Shown: piece by piece, positions 11,654-22,455 of the stretch | Numbering within the stretch: position 1 is the stretch's first letter | Layout of the letters: each line of letters begins with the position of its first letter | Assembly (NCBI GenBank): GCA_037893225.1 | Contig: JAZGUH010000627.1 | Coordinates: 1,054,001-1,118,000 of the forward strand | Length of the DNA: 64,000 nucleotides | Direction of reading: 5' to 3' | Source of the DNA: Hippasteria phrygiana | Taxonomy: Eukaryota > Echinodermata > Asteroidea > Valvatida > Goniasteridae | Made by a program: the position numbers and the translations under genes | Notes under the pieces: model-generated | The model's input: only the letters and a program-made list of their open reading frames with translations | Databases searched by the model: none | Told to the model about the DNA's origin: nothing

Positions 11654-11816
11654 ATTCCCTGACGTCCATAAATTGCTCCGTTTTGTCTGAAGTAGGGTTA
11701 GGGAACCAGACTACAACTTACAAGAACAGCATTTTTACCTCAGCATCTGTGCACACTAAACTATAAACAAGTCAGTGCTGAAAATTACAGCAAAAGCAAA
11801 TGTATACTGCTTTTAA

Positions 11817-12438
11817 TTGAGAAAATACCAGAAACGATTTCATCGGAATTGTGCACATCTCTCCTTGCCTCGGACAACATTCAAGGCATTCACCTTTAAT
11901 GGCCTTAATTGAGATCGTCTAAATGATGATATGTTTTGGTACATCCACGGGGAACTTACGTTGTTGATATTAAAGTCTGTTGTGGAAGAGCTTAGTTATG
12001 AGACGGAAGGGTGGTTCTATTCATTCCCCGTTGGCCTACATCTTCAAAGGTGTGTTATTTAATCATCTTAACAACAAAATTAGCTGGCCTAACGTTTCGA
12101 ACCAAGTTCTTTCTCAAAGGCAAATGACAGTGGTACAAGAAACAAACGTGGGAGACACACAGGGGATGGATGGATTGTGTCTTGTTGTACAAGTTAGGCC
12201 AGCAAATTTTGCTGATTTGTATATTTCAGGAAAATTTGCAGTTTGCAGTAGATTAATTATTGCGGAATGTTTGGGACAGGCTACATGCATGATAGAGGAA
12301 TCACCCCCCCCCCAAAAAAAAAAATCCTGGTCGAGTTAGGACAGAACTAAGATTTCTTCCCAAAGCCAAGCCTCTCTCCTACAAAAGAATATGATCATGT
12401 AATCCCATGTCCTCCCAACTAATACGTCCTGTACGACT
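11817..12438. other. Unassigned DNA
   Basis: A 119-codon frame (11980-12339, +) shows no known motif. A short direct repeat of AATTAGCTGGCCTAAC and, reversed, GTTAGGCCAGCAAATTTT gives a weak inverted pair at about 12079 and 12190. Nothing else is recognised. Confidence 0.3.
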
Positions 12439-12439
12439 T

Positions 12440-12552
12440 AACACAACAAAAACTGTGGTGTTACACTGACACCATTTGGTATCTACATTGTACGAATGGT
12501 TCAATATAGATACTGCTAGGTGTAATTTAACACCTTGGATTTGCAGCATAAT
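12440..12552 (+). mobile_element. GGTGTT-family MITE
   Basis: The unit starts AACACAACAAAAACTGTGG and has TGTTACACTGACACC, then a core GTACGAATGGTTCAATATAG, then GGTGTAATTTAACACC and an end like GATTTGCAG. The core recurs at 59620-59665 and, inverted, at 58710-58740. The paired GGTGTTA...TAACACC blocks give a hairpin-like structure. Confidence 0.7.
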
Positions 12553-12687
12553 GCTGGACAGATACGAATCAGAACTTGGATTTCAAATCATAACATTGAT
12601 TCCATCAAACAGCAGCTATACGAGTCTCCTGACGACAGGCAGAGAGTACACTGTCCGAAACGTTGGGTTTGTTTTTGCATTAAATAT

Positions 12688-12832
12688 GGCCTTTAACAAT
12701 AGAGGACAATAGGGTCCCCGGTTGAGAAAGATCCCCATTTGAAAATCGTGTACAAAACCAATGATAGTCCTTGTCAAAAAGTTAAAGTATGAACAATTGA
12801 AGGTGTTTACACACTTGTGTGAGTTTCCCCAG
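12688..12832 (+). repeat. GGTCCCC repeat family, copy 1
   Basis: The stretch contains TTTAACAATAGAGGACAATA, GGTCCCCGGTTGAGAAAG, AAATCGTGTACAAAACC and GAAGGTGTTTACACACTTGT. The same blocks in the same order occur at 18240-18412 and 60901-61065. This is a dispersed repeat of about 150-170 bases. Its class is unknown. Confidence 0.75.
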
Positions 12833-14115
12833 GTTCCTTATAGAACCCTACAAACTCACAAAAAAAATAGAGTTTCCACATGTTGCTACCGCAAATCTTT
12901 ATCTTATTGCTACCATCAAATCAGCTCAAGGTGCGCATAAGTCGAATTTAAGTTAACGAAAAAAATACCTCCCTGTCCTTGCAAACCAATTAAAACAAGA
13001 ATGAATAAATAAAACCCCTTCCTATCATCAACCCATCCTATACGCATTGCTTTCGCGTCTTTTAAGCTGGCGGCAGCAGCGCAGACATGAGCAGTAAAAC
13101 TAAGACATCATCGAGGATAAAACGTGGATTATTATCTTTTCGTCAAATTTCATTCGACTATACAGTCGACAATCCCTCTTTGCCGTAAAAATCACGCTGC
13201 GCCCCCGCGCAATGCATCAGATCATTCCCGGTCTTGTGAGCGGCAGCGGAGCTTTCAACGCGGAAAAACAGTTAACATTTTCGCAGATGCGTTCCGCGGA
13301 GCCGGCCCAATCAAGTGCGATGCAGGGCGCGTCTGTCATCGGCTGGCCGTCTGACTGCAAAACATCTCAACCAAGATAGGCCCATTGCTGGCTCGACTCA
13401 ACCAATTTGTTACCAGAAATACACCGAAGGGGTCGGTGTACCTATTTCCACCGCAAGCTGGGGGGAAGGCTTTGTAGATCGGTTAACCTTTGACCTTTAA
13501 CGGAAAGCAAGATGGCGTCGCCTGCCAGTCATGCGCAGGAGTCGCTGACCCCCTGACCTTTCGGCGATACATCTTGGCGGTGCGGTGTGCGTCACTGATC
13601 TGGGATGTGGACGTTTTTGTAGGGCATATTTTATAAACTCGTTGGTCCTTTCTGGGAGGGTGACACCAATGGTGTTTCCTGACAATCAAACCGAATGCCC
13701 AACGGTTCAACCACATGTGTTCTGGTATACATGGTTTGGTTTCAGCTGGTACCTAAATAAGCCTAGCCGACAGAGTTACAGACAGCAACATGTGTGTCTT
13801 TAAATGGAGCAAGAAATGGATTGAATGCCACGCCTTTTCCCATGTCTATCACAAACAAACATTCTCCCAGTGGTCTATTTCGTTACAAATTCCTGAGCTG
13901 TCTGGGTAAAAATAGGTTTAAGACATGCTACCACCAGATCACGTCAACTTAATAAAGTCTTGAAAATGTATTAGAAATTATGTGATGGTTGAAACGTACA
14001 TGGACATTTTGATTTACACGTCTAAACACGAAATATAACGCGTACAAAACGTGTGGAATTACATATTTTAACTTTTACTCGTAGTACCAACATTCGTTGT
14101 TACCGAGATGTAAAC
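12833..14115. other. Unassigned DNA, GC-rich 13.05-13.72 kb
   Basis: No gene is identified. Bases 13050-13720 are relatively GC-rich, with CpG, and hold several overlapping short frames on both strands. None carries a known motif. A regulatory region or an undetected exon is possible. Confidence 0.3.
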
Positions 14116-15304
14116 CCAGAAACCCAGATGTAAATGTCAATTATGAAAAATGTACTAAATATTTTCTGAAAAGGTAAACATCATGTCAAACACCAAGGTG
14201 TCATCTTTGCAATTATACCTTGATTCACCGTTTTCACGAAGAGACACACATGTGGATTTTGAAGAAAAAGCGTTTTCGAGATAATCGCAAGAGAAGTTTC
14301 TCCTATTTTAAAACTGCAAAAAATACTACTTTGCAACAACTTTGTGCAGTAAGGAAACATTCACATGATTCTATGAGAGGTGAATTTTTTACGTGAACCC
14401 AATAATTATAATTAACAATGTGGTTAATTAGCCTAAATTAATTAGTAAAGATGCGTGTCCCATCGTGAAAACGAAAATTCAGGTTTTCTTACATTGTGGC
14501 CCTTTCTGTTCAATGTGTTTTTCCATATGGAAGGGGCGCACCTGTTAACGTGCGCGCAGCTGATAATGTAACAAAGATGTGTGTCTCTTCGTAAAAACGA
14601 AAATCTCAGTTGACCTACTTTTACGCCTTTCCGTGCAATACGTTTTGTACGCGTTCAAGGGGCAGCAATCTTTGCGTCTCTTCGTGAAAACGCAAAATGC
14701 AATTATCGAGATGTCTGCCCCTTGCATAATTAATGTAATTTGGAAATTAATGATGTTTTGCTTACAGAAGCATGTCAAAATGGTTAAGTAGAGTGTTTTA
14801 AAGCAAAAACGTGAAAAAATCGAAATCGATAAAATTGTCATTTTTGACATGTGTGTCTCTTCGTGAAAACGGTGACGGATTGTGTGTCCGTGGTCAAGGA
14901 TGACTGAGCATTTATTGTTATTCTCTTAAATCTGTACTTTTTTGTGCCACGTTTTCCTGACTTAGATTGCTGGCTGGTTTGGTATGCAAAGATTGAAATG
15001 GACTAGCTGTTCAGTCATCAGTGAGCACGAATACTCTTTGCTACAGTTAATTGAACCATGGAGGTGATTAAACCATTTTGGCAGAATGGAGCTTCGTACA
15101 CAGTGCCTACATTTCCACACAAGCAAAAAGTGCTTATGTAACTCACTTAAACAGCTAGTCAATTTCAACTTTTGCATTTTCCATTTGACTAAATGCTTAG
15201 TCATCCTTGACCATAGACACATAATCAAGGTATCATTGGAAAGATGACACCTTCGTGTTTCACAAATATTTAGTACATTTTGTATAATTTACATTTACAT
15301 CTGG
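14116..15304. mobile_element. Foldback element interrupted by the 649-bp transposon
   Basis: The left arm starts at about 14124 with CCCAGATGTAAATGTCAATT. The reverse complement of the right arm (ending at 15304) starts CCCAGATGTAAATGTAAATT. The arms then agree through ATGTACTAAATATTT, AAGGTGTCATCTTT, ATACCTTGATT and GGTCAAGGATGACT, about 120 bases. Weaker inner matches (GACTAGCTGTT on the left at 15001, its complement near 15150) extend them. The left arm is split after ACCTTGATT (14225) by the transposon at 14226-14874, while the right arm is intact. Confidence 0.85.
14226..14874 (+). mobile_element. 649-bp inverted-repeat transposon, copy 1
   Basis: The left end is CACCGTTTTCACGAAGAGAC and the right end is its complement, through ACATGT on both sides (about 28 bp of terminal inverted repeat). 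The whole element is nearly identical to 50693-51340. The right-end motif (GTCTCTTCGTGAAAACG) is repeated inside in direct orientation near 14460, 14580 and 14680. An 86-101 codon open stretch on each strand is conserved between copies, but the similarity is that of the DNA. No transposase motif is visible, so it is non-autonomous. Confidence 0.9.
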
Positions 15305-15512
15305 GTTTTTTTTATACACCCTGCTTTAACACAAAAGTACTTCTGATTGCGTTGACCGGCAATTTAGCAAAACTTGCCACCAAGTGAAATCAGTTAGTAT
15401 CAGAGGCCTTGACGTTCATTACTGTGCATTTTTATTATGTGTTACGCTCGAAGATTGATATTAGGAGCGCCCGCTCCAAATTCAAAATTTAAAACTAATT
15501 AAATATGTTACT

Positions 15513-15835
15513 TACATTGTAAAAACCAACGGCTAACACCTTTTTAACACTTCAACGCGTTAATAGTAATACTTTACACGTAGAGGTACAGGAGGCGTTG
15601 CACGCGATTAACACTAAAACAAGTTTAAATAGGCGTTGGTTTTGATGATTATCAACGCTTGAGGTGTTAATTTAGGTAGATATTAACACTTTAGAATGTT
15701 AATAATCATTAACACCAACGCCTATTTAAACGTGTTTTAGTATTAATCGCGTACAACGCCTGCTATACATTTCAACGCGTCATATTAACGCGTTGAAGTG
15801 TTCAAATAGTGTTAGCCGTTGGTTTTTACAGTGTA
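15513..15835. mobile_element. 319-bp TA-flanked foldback MITE
   Basis: The ends are CATTGTAAAAACCAACGGC and, reversed, CACTGTAAAAACCAACGGC, each preceded by TA (15513-15514 and 15834-15835). Almost the whole element folds back on itself. Blocks such as TTCAACGCGTTAATA, GGCGTTG.ACGCGATTAA and TTTAAATAGGCGTTGGT on the left are mirrored on the right. This gives arms of about 135-150 bases. TA flanks and CACTG-like ends suggest a mariner-related MITE (inference). Confidence 0.9.
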
Positions 15836-17868
15836 TCGTCGGTCGATTTGTGTGTAATAACTTTGCATACTCTGTGAACAAAATTAGATGTCTATACGAG
15901 AACCTTTTGTGGACTTGCCAATGTCCAATGTGCGAGGGCAGTTTTCCTACTAACTGGAAGACTGCTAACATTGTTGCTATTCACAAGACCGGTAAAAGAC
16001 ATAATGTTGCTAATTATAGACCTATTTCTTTAATTCCTTTAGTCTCTAAGGTCTTCGAGAGGATTCTGTGTGAACGGCTTTTATGTCATGTCAGGCCAGC
16101 CATCGCTGAGCAGCAGCACGGTTTTATACCTGGCAGGGATTGTTCGACTAATCTCTCTTCATTGTTGCGGGAGGCCTACTGTGCTATTGATCAGGGTATA
16201 AGGCAACTTGACGTTGTTTACACAGATTTCTCGAAGGCATTTGACAGAGTTAATCATCAATTTTTACTCCACAAGCTTAGATCTTATACAATATTCATTC
16301 CAATTTACTGAATTTGCTGTGTAGTTATTCATCAGGCAGGAAACATCGAGTTGTGGTGGATGGGTATTGTTCAAATTGGGAGACCGTTCCCTCTGGTATT
16401 CCCCAGGGGTGTATATTAGGTCCTCTTTTGTTTACTCTGTTAATTAATGATTTCCCTCTGTGTATCAACAATCAATATTTACTTTTTGCTGATGACTTCA
16501 AGGTTTTTCGTCAAATTAACTGTGTGGACGATAGCCTTTCTTTGCAGTCTGATTTTTACAGAAAATTCATTTGTGGTGCACTTGGCATTTGTTCCAGTAT
16601 TCATACACTCACTCTCAAAAAGAAACCTTGTATTTTTAATTACTCCATTTATGACGATGTGTTGGAGAGGGTTAGTGTTAAAAAAGATCTAGGTATTTTT
16701 ATCGACACTAAGCTAAATTTTGTTTATCATGTGGATTCTTTGATTAAGAAAGCTAGTTGTCTGACCGGGCTGGTGTGGCGTAATTTTCGTTCCTGTAATA
16801 ACGAGCATTATGTTGCGTACGTTATACTGCAATATCATCAGACCTCATTTAGAGTATTGTACTGTGGTATTTAATTCGATTTCCAAGTCTCAATCTTATA
16901 GGCTGGAAAGAGTTCAGCGGCGTTATCTTTATTTCATGTTTAGGACTCTCCATCCATAATAACAACCCCAATTTTACTGATCCTAATTATAATGAGTTAT
17001 GTGACTTGTTCAAATTGTCTACTCTTCTCCAGAGAAGAACTGTTAACGATTGTTTGTTTTTATATAAACATATCCACAACCTTTTTTATTTAACCAATGC
17101 CAATCCTTATCAATTGCATGTTCCTGCTCGCCGGACAAGGGCTGCCAGCAACCACATCTTGCCTGTCCCGTGGAGTCGTGTTGAGGTAACAAAAAATAAG
17201 CAAGGTTTTATTTCTCGAATTGCTTCTACCTACAACCGACTTCACGGGACTTGCGATGTGTTTGGGGCAAGCTCAGTCAACGCCTTCCGCAGAGAGATTT
17301 ATAGAGGTCCAGCTGTCAGCTCTTAAAATTGTTTCATTTGATTTGATTTCAATCCCCCCCCCCCGAACTCCCATTCTCATTTTGCATAACTCCAGACTCC
17401 CTTCTTTACCCCTCCATTGTTTCCCCCCTCTTTTGTCCCTTCTTATCTTCAACCCACTTCCCCTTCCATTCCACACCCCCCCCCGCCCTATCCTTTTCTT
17501 AACCCATCCCTTCCTCTTTTTGCATTTTCTTTTCTTTTGTCACATTAGCTGTTCCCTGTTGTCTTACCTTTTCTGTACCTGTTCACCATCCTGTCTCTCC
17601 CCTCCCACCTTTCCCTCCTCCTCTTTTTCTTTGACCTTGTTTCTAATTATGTGCAATATGTGTATGTATTTTGTGCGATAGTTTATGTGTATGTTTGATG
17701 TTTTTAACTTGTGTTATTTTGTATGTGTGAATTGTTATTATTTTTATAGTATTTTTATATGTACATGTGTATTATATTTATTCTATTTATTTTATGTAAA
17801 TTTACAAAATCCCTGTTATTGGCGGTCCGCCGCTGTTGGCGATTTTTAAAATAAATAAAAATAAAAAT
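15836..17868 (+). pseudogene. CR1/Jockey-group LINE, 5'-truncated reverse transcriptase
   Basis: The three frames together make the reverse transcriptase of a non-LTR retrotransposon, which copies its RNA into genomic DNA at a nick. Frame one (to 16311) holds FPTNWK, NYRPISLIP, EQQHGFIPG and the catalytic VYTDFSKAFDRVNH. After a frameshift near 16285 come SGIPQGCILGPLLF and the catalytic FADD (about 16495). A second shift near 16850 leads to LEYCTVVFNS and ERVQRRYL. A third near 16955 leads to the C-terminal TLLQRRTVNDCLFLYKH, ending at 17326. The endonuclease and the N-terminal reverse transcriptase are missing. The 3' UTR is pyrimidine-rich and ends in an AAATAAATAAAAATAAA tail (about 17848-17868). 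The 5' edge abuts the foldback MITE exactly. CR1 versus Jockey clade is not resolved. The element cannot be active. Confidence 0.92.
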
Positions 17869-18083
17869 GAAAGTTTTGCTCTCTCTGAAAAACAGCTTTA
17901 GAGGCATTGTGGGGTTAGGGTTAACTGTCGTAAAATGAAGGGGAATACTTAAGGGATCACGATAAAAGAAATTCGAGTTAAAAGAGGATTTACAGTGCGA
18001 GTAAAATCAGCTTTTGTCTCCATTTTTCTTAACTACGTGAAAACAAAGGAATTTCCACACAAGGTATGTATGGGTGGTACCGT

Positions 18084-18780
18084 AGTCTTTAGAAATATCA
18101 GGGCCCCACGAGGAAAACGCTATGGAGTTTAAGATTTCAATAGGGACAAAGGAGAACAAAAGTAGGAAAGTAGGGTGAACAATAGTGGTTCCCCATCAGG
18201 ATGCATTATGTGAGGATGGGTGTGCGTGGGTTAATTTTTGCATTCAATAGGGGACCTTTAACAATAGAGAAAGGTCCCCGGTTGAGAAAGGTCCCCGTTT
18301 GAAAATCGTGCACACAATCAATGAGGATCTTTGCCAAAAAGTTAAAGTATGAACAATATAGGAGGGCAATAGGAGGTCCCCGATTGAAGGTGTTTACACA
18401 CTTGTGTGCGTGTTCCTGCACTGCGTTAGGGAGTACCTCGCACAATGGGTAACAATGGGGACAATGGTACCCGACTAGGAAGTCTTTAGAAATCTACGTG
18501 CCCCACGAGAAAAAACGCTATGGAGTTTGAGATTTCAGCAGGGACAAAGAAGAATAACAGAAGGAAAGAAAAGTGGACAATAGAGGTACCCCGTAAGGGT
18601 GCATGTGTTTCTATTTTTTCGGTACCCTGTAGAGACATGAGGACGATAGAGGACAATAGAGTAAAACGGTCTCCACAAGGAAAAGGGTGTAGAAAGTCTA
18701 TGGGGGTAGGTTTATATACAGGAACAAAGGAGAAGACAATGACATGGCTCCACAAGAATACATTTTTGAGAATGAGTGTG
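18084..18780 (+). repeat. Two-copy direct repeat (397-base offset) containing GGTCCCC repeat
   Basis: Bases 18084-18215 and 18481-18610 match throughout: AGTCTTTAGAAAT, CCCCACGAG, AACGCTATGGAGTTT, AGATTTCA, GGGACAAAG. A third, more decayed unit follows at about 18650-18760 (GACAATAGAG, GGAACAAAGGAGAA). Between the first two lies a copy of the GGTCCCC family (18240-18412). The block could be repetitive 3' sequence of a retroelement. Confidence 0.75.
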
Positions 18781-18866
18781 TGTCCCATCGTCGTAATTGT
18801 ATATAATTGTACCTGTGACTGTTTTAATGTTTTATTGTATGCGAGTTTTTAATTACCCTTGTGGAA

Positions 18867-18898
<32 letters not shown>

Positions 18899-18899
18899 A
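18781..18899 (+). mobile_element. 3' end of a LINE-like element with (TTGAC)n tail
   Basis: The sequence GTTTTATTGTATGCG...CCTTGTGGAATAAATAAAGA is followed by four TTGAC units ending near 18899. A/T-rich 3' UTRs closing with AATAAATAAA and a short tandem tail are typical of CR1/L2-like non-LTR retrotransposons. No coding part is recognised upstream, so this would be a severely truncated copy. Confidence 0.55.
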
Positions 18900-18906
18900 A
18901 AGCTCA

Positions 18907-19056
18907 TACACTGAAAAATTATGGGTGTTAAATTTACCCAATTGTGGGTGAAAACTGCAACTACCAAAAATGTGTGTACGCCTATCTGAATACAATCGGA
19001 TGAGAGTTTGTTTGCCCACAATTGAGTAAATTTAACGTCCAAGATTTGTCAGTGTA
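18907..19056. mobile_element. 146-bp TA-flanked MITE
   Basis: The ends are CACTGAAAAATTATGGGTG and, reversed, CACTGACAAATCTTGGACG. They continue as GTTAAATTTAC and CAATTGTGGG on both arms. TA flanks are at 18907-18908 and 19055-19056. It is a mariner-type MITE by its CACTG ends and TA target (inference). Confidence 0.8.
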
Positions 19057-19059
19057 ACT

Positions 19060-20040
19060 TATCTATTGCTAATAAAAATTGCAATTACATTTGAACATTT
19101 ATATTCAAGGTCATACACCATATATAATACGGACAGCCGTCTTAACATCATTCAGTTTAATTTCAGAGACATTTTTTCCATAATGTATTAAGGACAGTGT
19201 ATCGCACATAAGAGACAAGACAAACTCAACCGTCGAAACAGACGACCGCTTATTTGACTTCGGTAAAACCAGTTCGCGTTTGTCATCGCTTGTTCAGCAA
19301 AATCCTTAGCGACTGAAACCCCGCGACTCATCACGGGCGAAACAACTGTCATGACGTCATCGACCCAATTACGACGTCGGGAATTAAAGCAGGGTTTTCA
19401 TCTGAGCAGCTCCGTAAAATGTGCAAAACAAGAAATAAGGACCGTGCGAAATTATTTCTCACAATTTGTTAACAGTAAATGAGCCGCCGTTTTATTAGGC
19501 CTATGGCAGACACTGGCGACGTTCTGTGTCGGCAAATTGTTCTGTCGCAAGCGATCACACGTTCCTTGTTTAATTCTTTTGCTATCGCTTTGTTTTCCCG
19601 TTATTTACTTCACATGCCGCCATTTTGCTCTGCGTGCGCAAACTGTTAAATTAATTGCCATATTCACCAATGATAAACACCCGAAATTTAAAAAATAGGG
19701 AAAAATACTCACAACTTGCAAGTTGTTCCGGATAAACATAAAATAAGAGCTTGTTTACGACATTTCATTTTTATTATTATTATCTTTTTTTTTTGGGGGG
19801 GGGGGGAGTGCGATGACTTTTAGGTGAAATTTACCAACAAAGAATACCACCCCAAAAGTCTAGTTCTGCTGCCGAACCTACAATGTCTTTATTTTGAAAA
19901 ACTGTCCAGCCAATCCATTACAAAATAGAACAGCTTTAGGGTCAAATTTCGTATTTATAGTGTTATCCGCCATTTATTTGCACGGCATCTTTTTCCAACA
20001 TTACCTCATAAAATTATCTTGATAAAACCTCGCATTAATG
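19060..20040. other. Unassigned DNA with a palindromic CRE
   Basis: No gene or repeat is recognised at 19.1-19.75 kb. A perfect TGACGTCA lies at 19352-19359. A G12 tract is at 19795-19806. The low repeat content leaves room for a regulatory element, but this is only a possibility. Confidence 0.3.
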
Positions 20041-20089
20041 TCGTGTCCAAAAAGCGGACGCTAGTCCCATGCACCCACTGCATACTAAT

Positions 20090-20480
20090 TACAAGGTAGC
20101 ATCCGTGTTTTCATTGGTTAACCGGCTCGAGTCGCCGTGTTTCTCTTGCTCTGATTGGTTCTTCCATTATGTGCACAAAACCATCAGGGCCGATGGATTT
20201 GTGCACGAAGACTTTTTACGAGGTTTAACGGGAGTCGTTCGGGTGATGTCACCGTTTCATGATTTGATGTTATGGGGCGCCATTTTTGGTACCTTTCCAG
20301 ACAAATACAGCTCTAATCCTGGACTCAACCATCCCGCAAAATACAGAGCGACAGTTCCGGTTGGCCGCGTTTTTTTGTCTTCTGGCGGCAGTAGGTGTTG
20401 ATCCCACTCATGCCATGTTGTGACAGAGCAGGAACCCGTTGTCATGGAAACCGTTACCATGCATCAGGAGTGGTCCGTTT
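20090..20480. promoter_or_regulatory. Candidate regulatory region with CCAAT boxes and X-box
   Basis: Two CCAAT-type boxes (ATTGG at about 20115 and 20155) precede a GC-richer stretch. At 20438-20451 GTTGTCATGGAAAC differs by one base from the canonical RFX X-box form GTTGCCATGGAAAC. It is immediately followed by CGTTACCATGC, a second half-site. RFX factors control ciliary genes in animals (established). That this is a functional promoter is inference; no exon is identified next to it. Confidence 0.3.
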
Positions 20481-20639
20481 GAAGGAGTCGCACGAGTGGC
20501 GAGTTGTCGATGCACCAGGAGCGGAGGGAATGCATGGTGGGTGATTAGTTGCTGATGGAAGGTGTCAAGGCCCGTGGATACGTGTGGGGGACACGCTAGA
20601 TATGGGCCAAATTTGAAACAGTTTTCTGCTAACTTCATG

Positions 20640-21135
20640 GGCAAATGACATCAAAAAACAAAACTACTGAATTATTATGAAATACCTGTCTGTAAGTAAA
20701 CCTAAACATAGGGTGGTTAAGAACCCTAGTCTGGTTCCCTGACCTGAAGATTCCCTGACGTCTAAATCTTAGGTTAGGGAGCTACCACGGTTTAAAATAG
20801 ACCATGACGTACAGTGAGTCCGAGTGACGTCAGTGGCATCATTCAAATTTAATATTCTTGCAAAATACTGCAAGAGTGTGGCATCGATTTTTTTGTTTTT
20901 ATATACAATTGGGAATTCAAATTCCAGGATCTGTAACGGGCCTGACAGACATGTTGTTACTGCGAACATCAACGTTAAAGGCCGAATGTTACCAAAAACA
21001 AGTTCGGAAAATGGCAGAATTCTGCCAGTTTTCGTCACGTGACATTGGCGGCTACCGGACCTAATATTCATCAGAAATAGTCAGAATATTTTGGTCTGGG
21101 AACCAGACTATAAGAACCCCAGAGGTAAAAAAAGT
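20640..21135 (+). mobile_element. Decayed TTAA-family MITE copy with insertion
   Basis: CAAAACTACTGAATTATTATGAAA and CTGTAAGTAAA are followed by GGTTCCCTGACCTGAAGATTCCCTGACG (20640-20790). These match the complete element at 48.1 kb, with a deletion. The next family block, GGGAACCAGACTA and AAGAAC, appears only at 21098-21115. About 300 bases of unrelated sequence are therefore inserted or substituted between. Confidence 0.6.
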
Positions 21136-22300
21136 AATCGAATAAGTTTCTTACAAGTTAAAACTGCAATGTCCTTGCTCTAGCTGAAAAGTTTAATCCA
21201 ACGGATTTCCCCCTACAAACGAATGTTGCGAATTGAAGCATCGAAGTTCGACATGAAACAAAACTTGGAGGTTCAAAAAGCCATCTTGGAATGCCTACCA
21301 GTCTCTAGTAACATCAGCTATGTTTCAGTTTATGCATTAAGAACAGATAACAGTGGTGTAAGTCTGTGAGTGGGAAGATGGCCTAGGGATGAACACAAAA
21401 AATTGAAATTGGAAAAAAAAGGGGGGGGGGGAAGTGGGGGGGCTCAAAACCACATGACAACAGGGAGCGCTGTTTATGATACGCCTATGGCTGAAACAGC
21501 ATTAACTAGAAATCCAACTGAATGTTCTTGCAAATGTTACATTCAATTCTGAATAAATGACAAAACAATGAGGAACATTGATGAGATGTCAATGTTTGAA
21601 AATAAAAATAATCCTTTGTTTTCTTAAATTGGACTGGATTGGATTGATTGGATTAGATTTAAATAAATTCAATTAAATAAAATACAAATTTAACCAAATA
21701 AAAATGGAAATAAATTAAAGAAAAAATAAACTTAGTTAATTAGATATAAATTAAACTAAATTAAATAAATATTTATCTAAATATGATCAAAAATGAACTA
21801 TCACTAAAATCAAATCAATTAAAATAGATGCAGGTTTAAAGGCTTTTTTACTTGTATGTTCATCAGCCGAGGAAGTTGTAACAGGGTGCTCCTAATACAT
21901 GTATCACAATAATTACTCTCGAGGCACTAGCAAGTAGCAACACTGATGCATGTCTCATCTCCAGCACAAGTGAGCAATGATCCTGAGGCAAAATTCAAAG
22001 TGGCATAAAAATAATGTGGAAAATCATGTGTTCTGTTTCAAAACAGACAGTTTCTAGTCTTCTTCTTGTGTCAAATTTGTTTTCGCAACATGGCTCAACA
22101 GAAGAGGGCGCTACATTTATACGGCTCAACAGAATAGGGCGCCACAAGATTCTCTATGCTTTACTGATTCATGGGTAGACGACGCGCGGCTCCTGCACGA
22201 ATTCATGCTTGACACACAACACGGATTAACTATACATTCGGGCAATAGAGGGCAGTTTTCCAACAATTGTTACGCGGAACCATCACTGGATAACTAGATA
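21136..22300. other. Unassigned DNA; AT-rich simple sequence 21.6-21.83 kb
   Basis: No gene is seen. A G11 tract is at 21421-21431. Short GGATT repeats lie near 21633-21655, then an AT-only region of AAATAAATT-like motifs to about 21830. A 34-base tandem duplication built on GGCTCAACAGAA.AGGGCGC lies near 22090-22150. Confidence 0.4.
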
Positions 22301-22455
22301 AATTTCAACTTTTCTTGAAAACGACAGCAAACCAGGTGCCATCATTTCACAGGATGATTAAAACTGCTGTTAACTTAAAGTCTATAGTCAGGTATTTCGT
22401 AATAATTCAATAAAACAAATTTGGGAGGATTACCAATCGTGTACACTACCTTTAA
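22300..22455 (-). mobile_element. TTAA-family MITE, left half, minus strand
   Basis: Read on the minus strand from 22455 the copy runs TTAA, AGGTAGTGTACACGATT, GAATTATTACGAAATACC, ATCCTGTGAAATGATGGC. This parallels the left end of the complete element. It stops after about 150 bases, so it is a truncated copy. The TTAA flank at 22452-22455 is preserved. Confidence 0.7.

Larger units (their letters stand above)
10325..11816 (+). mobile_element. TTAA-family MITE split by nested insertions
   Basis: Bases 10325-10588 match the left part of the complete element at 48.1-48.54 kb (AAACTACTGAATC, GACTGTAAGTAAATAA, AGCATCCTGT, GCCGACCATCG, TAGTCTAGTT, GACCTGATAAT). Bases 11654-11816 continue with the right part (TTCCCTGACGTC, ATAAATTGCTCCGTTTTGTC, AGCAAATGTATAC). 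The two halves are parted by a 1065-base insertion. The outer left end is missing or decayed. Confidence 0.85.

Noticed and set aside
14545..14850. Protein-like frame conserved at 50908-51285
   Set aside because: The conservation is that of a whole non-autonomous transposon, including its ends, and frames are open on both strands. There is no codon-level signal.
17220..17681. 153-codon Pro/Leu-rich frame after the LINE
   Set aside because: It lies in the pyrimidine-rich 3' UTR of the LINE, and its start overlaps the end of the reverse transcriptase frame in another phase.
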